64,000 nucleotides of DNA from Clostridiales bacterium (lineage in GTDB: Bacteria > Bacillota > Clostridia > Oscillospirales > UBA644). Where the stretch lies: assembly GCA_003343705.1 (NCBI GenBank), contig QAKR01000043.1:1-64000 (forward strand), read 5' to 3'. The stretch's first letter is position 1, and the number at the start of each line of letters is the position of its first letter. This document shows, in pieces, positions 60,648-64,000 of this stretch. A program made the position numbers and the translations under genes. A model generated the notes under the pieces. The model saw nothing but the letters and a program-made list of their open reading frames with translations. It ran no database searches and had not been told where the DNA came from.

Positions 60648-61499
60648 TTAATTCTTATAAAATATATCTCCGTTACATTCAACCTCTCCATAAATTTTTT
60701 CACAAGTTATATTTCCACTACACTCAACAGAACCATTTATATTACCACAGTTAATCTGAGTGCATTCAACAGACCCCTCAACATTACCACAATAAACTTG
60801 TTGTCCCGCTTCTACAGAACCACCAACATTACCACAACTAACGTTTTGTCCTGCATCTATCGAATATCCCACATTACCACAATTAACTCCAGCCCCTGCA
60901 TCAACATCTCCTGTAACATTACCACAGTTCACGTCACAACCTGCACTTACTCCTCCGTTTATTTCACTATTGCAATTAATATTACATCCAGCATTCGCAC
61001 CGCCGTTAATACCACCGCCAGAATTAATATCACACCCTGCAGTTGCTCCACCATTTATAATATTACAATTTATGTCACAAGCTGCATTTGCACCGTTTTT
61101 AATTTCTCCACATTCAATATTACAATAGCTTACAACATTTAATGCTTCACCATTATATTTAAATATAAATTTCGATATATCATCACATTTTTCTAAAATT
61201 TTATGTCCTTTATACACTACACCACGTATAGTTTCATCATCACACCATGGCAAATCTTGCGTTAAATCAAAATGTGGCTCTTTTATAATTACCTTGCCAA
61301 ACAGGTCATCAATGTGCACACCAAATATATCTGCAAGAACAGGTAATAACGTAATATCCGGGCTTGATTGGCCATTTTCCCATTTTGATATTGCCTGAAA
61401 AGACAAATTCACCTTTTCAGCAAGTGATTCTTGCGTTAAATTATTGGCTTTACGTAAAAATGATATATTATCTGCTAATATTTTTGAGTAATTTTTCAT
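60648..61499 (-). CDS. XRE-family regulator with cysteine-rich repeat tail
   Basis: A 283-aa protein. The N-terminal HTH_3 domain (about 4-62: LADNISFLRKANNLTQESLAEK, then SFQAISKWENGQ) binds DNA. After a linker the C-terminal part (about 112-280) is a repeat solenoid with a period of roughly 12-15 residues, such as VSCGNVGGSVEAG and VYCGNVEGSVEC, reminiscent of bactofilin-like beta-helices; the protein has about 19 Cys in all. The start at 61499 follows AAAGGGG. A metal- or redox-sensing or self-assembling role for the tail is inferred only. Confidence 0.85.
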   Translation of the reverse strand: MKNYSKILADNISFLRKANNLTQESLAEKVNLSFQAISKWENGQSSPDITLLPVLADIFGVHIDDLFGKVIIKEPHFDLTQDLPWCDDETIRGVVYKGHKILEKCDDISKFIFKYNGEALNVVSYCNIECGEIKNGANAACDINCNIINGGATAGCDINSGGGINGGANAGCNINCNSEINGGVSAGCDVNCGNVTGDVDAGAGVNCGNVGYSIDAGQNVSCGNVGGSVEAGQQVYCGNVEGSVECTQINCGNINGSVECSGNITCEKIYGEVECNGDIFYKN

Positions 61500-61575
61500 G
61501 AGAACATCCCCTTTCGTTAATAACATTATAAATCATGAAAATAATTTACACCATAACCTATTTGTTGAAAAAATT

Positions 61576-61610
61576 ATGGTACAATTCAACTAATAGTTGA
61601 ATTGTACCAT
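61576..61610. terminator. strong hairpin upstream of the XRE gene
   Basis: ATGGTACAATTCAACT pairs perfectly with AGTTGAATTGTACCAT over 16 bp (18 with the flanking TT/AA) around an AAT loop. On the minus strand TTTTTTC follows, so it looks like a terminator for read-through from the tRNA-Leu side. It could also be an operator for the XRE protein. Confidence 0.65.
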
Positions 61611-61843
61611 AAAATATTAAGAATTTCAATATATTATACGCTATATTTTTTTTGGACATTAAGTGTATTCACTGAGTAATAGAAATAACTGTCATATCAT
61701 ATAAGCATAAATTAACCTGGTTTGAGAATCTCTTGCTTTTCTGCACTACTCCCTGTTGAAATATTATTAATTAATGCTGTACCTATTTTCAAGAACAATC
61801 TTAATATGATTAACAAGCCTTGCCTTTCTGCGGAAAGAGCTGT

Positions 61844-61886
61844 GGTGCGGAAAAAGTGTCCACCAGACACTTTTTTTACTCGCACC
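61844..61886. repeat. 43-bp imperfect hairpin element (REP- or MITE-like)
   Basis: GGTGCG (61844-61849) pairs with CGCACC (61881-61886), and AAAAAGTGTC with GACACTTTTT inside, around the loop CACCA, with asymmetry from a few extra bases. The plus strand ends the inner stem with a T-run. The form suggests a dispersed intergenic hairpin or a terminator; a genome search is needed to tell. Confidence 0.45.
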
Positions 61887-61913
61887 CTTCAAGTCCTGTA
61901 CCTTATCAAATGC

Positions 61914-61951
61914 AAATAAAAACAGCACCCTAATGGGTGCTGTTTTTATTT
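61914..61951 (-). terminator. terminator of tRNA-Leu
   Basis: AAATAAAAACAGCACCC pairs with GGGTGCTGTTTTTATTT over 17 bp with a TAAT loop. On the minus strand a T-rich arm ends the stem. It abuts the CCA end of the tRNA directly. Confidence 0.9.
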
Positions 61952-62037
61952 GGTGCGGTCAACAGGACTTGAACCTGCACGAACTCGCGTTCACCAGCCC
62001 CTCAAGCTGGCGTGTCTGCCTATTCCACCATGACCGC
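61951..62037 (-). tRNA. tRNA-Leu (anticodon GAG)
   Basis: On the minus strand a class II cloverleaf forms: acceptor GCGGTCA/TGACCGC, anticodon stem CCAGC/GCTGG with loop TTGAGGG (anticodon GAG), a long variable arm (TGAACGCGAGTTCG) typical of Leu, and the T-arm with TTCAAGT. CCA is encoded. It is 87 nt with CCA. Confidence 0.94.
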
Positions 62038-62067
62038 ATATTCTGTTTTATAATATCGCGCTAAATT

Positions 62068-62096
62068 ATTATATCAATAAAATCGATTTTTGTCAA
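62068..62096 (-). promoter_or_regulatory. consensus promoter of tRNA-Leu
   Basis: On the minus strand, TTGACA (62096-62091), 17 bp, TATAAT (62073-62068), both perfect. Confidence 0.88.
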
Positions 62097-62146
62097 GTCC
62101 TGAAATTAAAAAAAATGAAATTTTTAATTTTTTTCATAATTAAGCA

Positions 62147-62175
62147 TTGACAAAACCTAAAAAACCGTTTACAAT
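62147..62175 (+). promoter_or_regulatory. promoter of the yicC-remA-gmk operon
   Basis: TTGACA (62147-62152), 17 bp, TACAAT (62170-62175). The yicC start is about 105 bp further on. Confidence 0.75.
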
Positions 62176-62281
62176 GTAAAGTGAGCTAATATATATAGTA
62201 ATAATATAATATAAACAAATTACATATTTAAGTGGTTTATATTTAAAACTTATTTCTTAAAACAAACATTACGGAGGTTTT

Positions 62282-63160
62282 ATGATAAAAAGCATGACCG
62301 GCTACGGCCGAGCACGAGAAGTCCTCAATAAACGAGACATAACAGTTGAAATAAAGGCGGTTAACCACCGTTATTTTGAAATGTATGCTCGCATTCCGAG
62401 AACATATATGCAAATTGAAGACATGGTACGCTCTCATTTACAAAAACAAATTGTTAGAGGTAAAATTGAAGTTAGTATTAATATCGACGACACCCAGTCC
62501 GACATACGAGGCGTACGTTTAAATGAAAATCTTTTTGAAGCTTATTATTCTTCACTGAAAGATCTTTCGCAAAAATACAATCTGTCTTTAGATACTTCCG
62601 CATCTGTTGCACTGCGCTTCCCTGATGTTTTAACACAAACTCGTGATGAAGCTGATCTCGATGAGGTTTGGCAGGATGTTATGAGTGTTTTAGACAATGC
62701 ACTTTCGGCATTTTTGAAACAGCGTAAAGCTGAAGGAGAAAGGCTTGCAGAAGATATAATAGCAAAATGCAGTGAGATTGAAAACAACGTAGATTATATC
62801 GAAAGCAGATTACCACAAATAGAAGAGGATTATATGAAAAAGCTTCGCCAACGTATTGAAGATCTCTTAGGTGATACAAAAGTTGACGAACAAAGGCTTT
62901 TAACAGAGGTTGCTATAATGGCTGATAAACTTGCGGTAGACGAAGAGCTTGTCCGTTTACGTTCGCACACCAAAGGTTTACGCGAAATGTTTAAAAGCGG
63001 AGTTTCCGAAGGCAAAAAAATGGATTTTTACATTCAGGAGATGAATAGGGAAATTAACACCACAACATCAAAAATTGGTGACATTGGTATAACTAAGGTC
63101 GCAATTGAAGTAAAATCTATTATAGAAAAAATACGTGAGCAAGTACAGAATATTGAATAA
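62282..63160 (+). CDS. yicC: YicC/YloC family endoribonuclease
   Basis: A 292-aa protein of the YicC family, metal-dependent endoribonucleases. The start MIKSMTGYGRA is diagnostic, as are VEIKAVNHRYFE and the C-terminal GKKMDFYIQEMNREINT followed by KIGDI. ACGGAGG precedes the ATG. It heads the conserved yicC-remA-gmk gene order of Firmicutes; remA follows after 12 bp. Confidence 0.95.
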   Translation: MIKSMTGYGRAREVLNKRDITVEIKAVNHRYFEMYARIPRTYMQIEDMVRSHLQKQIVRGKIEVSINIDDTQSDIRGVRLNENLFEAYYSSLKDLSQKYNLSLDTSASVALRFPDVLTQTRDEADLDEVWQDVMSVLDNALSAFLKQRKAEGERLAEDIIAKCSEIENNVDYIESRLPQIEEDYMKKLRQRIEDLLGDTKVDEQRLLTEVAIMADKLAVDEELVRLRSHTKGLREMFKSGVSEGKKMDFYIQEMNREINTTTSKIGDIGITKVAIEVKSIIEKIREQVQNIE

Positions 63161-63172
63161 TGAGGTACACCC

Positions 63173-63439
63173 ATGAAACTTATTAACATTGGCTTCGGAA
63201 ATGTTGTGGCTGCTTCTAAAATTGTTGCCATTGTCAGCCCTGACAGTTCTCCTATTAAGCGTGTTATCCAAGAAGCTCGTGAAAACGGATCGTTAATAGA
63301 CGCAACTTACGGCCGACGCACAAGAGCAGTAATTATAACAGATAGCGAACACGTAATATTAAGCGCAGTACAGCCCGAAACCGTTGCGGCAAGAGCAGAA
63401 CCCGATGATGAAAACGAAACGGAGGAAGACGATGGCTGA
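63173..63439 (+). CDS. remA: extracellular matrix regulatory protein RemA
   Basis: An 88-aa DUF370 protein. [12 protein letters not shown] and [14 protein letters not shown] are the family signature. In Bacillus RemA is a DNA-binding ring protein that activates matrix and osmoprotection genes. The tail here is unusually acidic ([12 protein letters not shown]). It overlaps gmk by 8 bp, so the two are coupled in translation. Confidence 0.95.
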   Translation: MKLINIGFGNVVAASKIVAIVSPDSSPIKRVIQEARENGSLIDATYGRRTRAVIITDSEHVILSAVQPETVAARAEPDDENETEEDDG

Positions 63440-64000
63440 AATTTTCATAATATCCGGGCCGTCAGGCGTCGGTAAAGATACTTTGATAAAAAAAATGATG
63501 CCAAAATTAAGAAATGTCTTTTTGTCCGTATCCTGTACTACCAGGTCTCCTCGCAAAGGCGAAATTGATAATATAGATTATTGTTTCGTTACCGACACAT
63601 TTTTTCGTGATCAAGTTAAACAGGGTAATATGCTAGAATATGCCGATTATTGCACCGTATGTTATGGGACACCAAAGCAGCCGGTTGAAAAAGCATTAAA
63701 AGAAGGAAAGCATATAATATTAAAAATTGAGCGTGCCGGAATGGAGAGCGTTAAAAAAATATATCCTGATGCAATAACAATTTTTATTGCCCCGCCATCA
63801 CTTGAAGAACTTCGCAACAGAATAATCCTACGCAAGACAGACAGCGACCGTGCCATAGAAGATCGTATGAACAAAGCAAAAATCGAAATGGAAAAAAGTA
63901 AAGATTATATGGAAATAATGGTTAATGACGATGTTGATAAAGCTGCTGATAAACTTGCAGGTATAATAAACAAATATATTGAAAAATCTGAAAGAGGTGC
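63432..64000 (+). CDS. gmk: guanylate kinase (runs off the window end)
   Basis: Phosphorylates GMP to GDP. The visible 189 codons start [18 protein letters not shown], with the P-loop [19 protein letters not shown] binds GMP, and LRKTDSD is in the lid region. The start at 63432 overlaps remA by 8 bp. Most of the protein is present, but no stop lies within the window; rpoZ would be expected next in this order. Confidence 0.95.
   Translation, partial: MAEIFIISGPSGVGKDTLIKKMMPKLRNVFLSVSCTTRSPRKGEIDNIDYCFVTDTFFRDQVKQGNMLEYADYCTVCYGTPKQPVEKALKEGKHIILKIERAGMESVKKIYPDAITIFIAPPSLEELRNRIILRKTDSDRAIEDRMNKAKIEMEKSKDYMEIMVNDDVDKAADKLAGIINKYIEKSERG

Larger units (their letters stand above)
61527..61950. 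other. gene-free stretch between the XRE gene and tRNA-Leu
   Basis: About 420 bases without a convincing gene. It holds an 18-bp hairpin at about 61576-61610, a 43-bp imperfect hairpin element at 61844-61886 and the tRNA-Leu terminator. Otherwise it is AT-rich with nothing evident. A 65-residue open frame at 61722-61919 runs through the hairpin element and is not credible. Confidence 0.6.

Noticed and set aside
60552..61142. A 196-codon open frame on the plus strand opposite the XRE repeat tail
   Set aside because: It is a shadow of the repeats: its Thr/Ile/Asn-rich translation mirrors the regular codons of the minus-strand solenoid, and it has no good ribosome site.
61722..61919. A 65-codon plus-strand open frame before tRNA-Leu
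   Set aside because: It runs through a hairpin element and into the tRNA terminator, has no ribosome site and no family features.

Overview
The window looks like chromosomal DNA of a low-GC, spore-forming Firmicute of class Clostridia, probably a gut or rumen lineage near the Oscillospiraceae/Ruminococcaceae. The evidence is a germination protein YpeB, RemA, DnaD- and DnaC-type primosome proteins, an ECF riboflavin transporter under an FMN riboswitch, LuxS, dockerin-bearing secreted proteins, an [FeFe]-hydrogenase-like protein and AT-rich spacers. This placement is inferred from gene content; no marker gene was compared.

Layout. 1-6.5 kb: a six-gene polyamine operon with SpeD, an arginine-decarboxylase-type enzyme, SpeE, agmatinase, carboxy(nor)spermidine dehydrogenase and carboxy(nor)spermidine decarboxylase, so it holds two routes to spermidine-like products. 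6.6-8.2 kb: a compact minus-strand island with a retron-type reverse transcriptase, a 70-aa one-helix membrane protein and a roughly 365-nt structured leader behind a near-consensus promoter. This is read as a retron with a small membrane effector candidate and is the most interesting element here. 8.4-12.5 kb: a heterodimeric ABC exporter with a MarR repressor whose likely operator lies on its own -10 box. 12.7-13.9 kb: a dGTPase-like HD protein. 14.1-20.4 kb: a Trk potassium uptake operon (TrkH, two RCK proteins, an unannotated 34-aa membrane peptide, a TPR protein and an OB-fold-like membrane protein) next to a KdpD/KdpE-like two-component system, with 11-bp-phased repeats upstream of the Trk operon. 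20.5-25.0 kb: a carbohydrate-binding lipoprotein, a second two-component system and a small alarmone synthetase.

25.1-34.3 kb: a divergently expressed plus-strand group (luxS, polyamine acetyltransferase, MTA/SAH nucleosidase, adenine deaminase, polysaccharide deacetylase), followed by a BMP-type nucleoside ABC importer. These genes handle the MTA, SAH and adenine made by the SpeD/SpeE route and methyl transfer. 34.5-37.1 kb: tandem secreted dockerin paralogs. 37.2-46.4 kb: ypeB, dnaD/dnaC, an SDR enzyme, TspO, a large cohesin/dockerin/glycoside-hydrolase-like protein, a DMT exporter and RibU with its riboswitch. 46.8-53.8 kb: prfA, tRNA-Gln, a serine hydrolase, a LytTR regulator with a LiaF-like membrane protein, and an orphan L-rhamnose isomerase.

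53.8-61.5 kb (minus strand): an [FeFe]-hydrogenase-like protein, an FAD/Rieske oxidoreductase, a YyaL-type thioredoxin-domain protein, superoxide dismutase and an XRE regulator with a cysteine-rich repeat tail. 61.5-64 kb: an intergenic stretch with a hairpin element and tRNA-Leu, then the conserved yicC-remA-gmk operon, with gmk running off the window end.

All calls rest on reading sequence and motifs. No database search, structure prediction or folding program was run.
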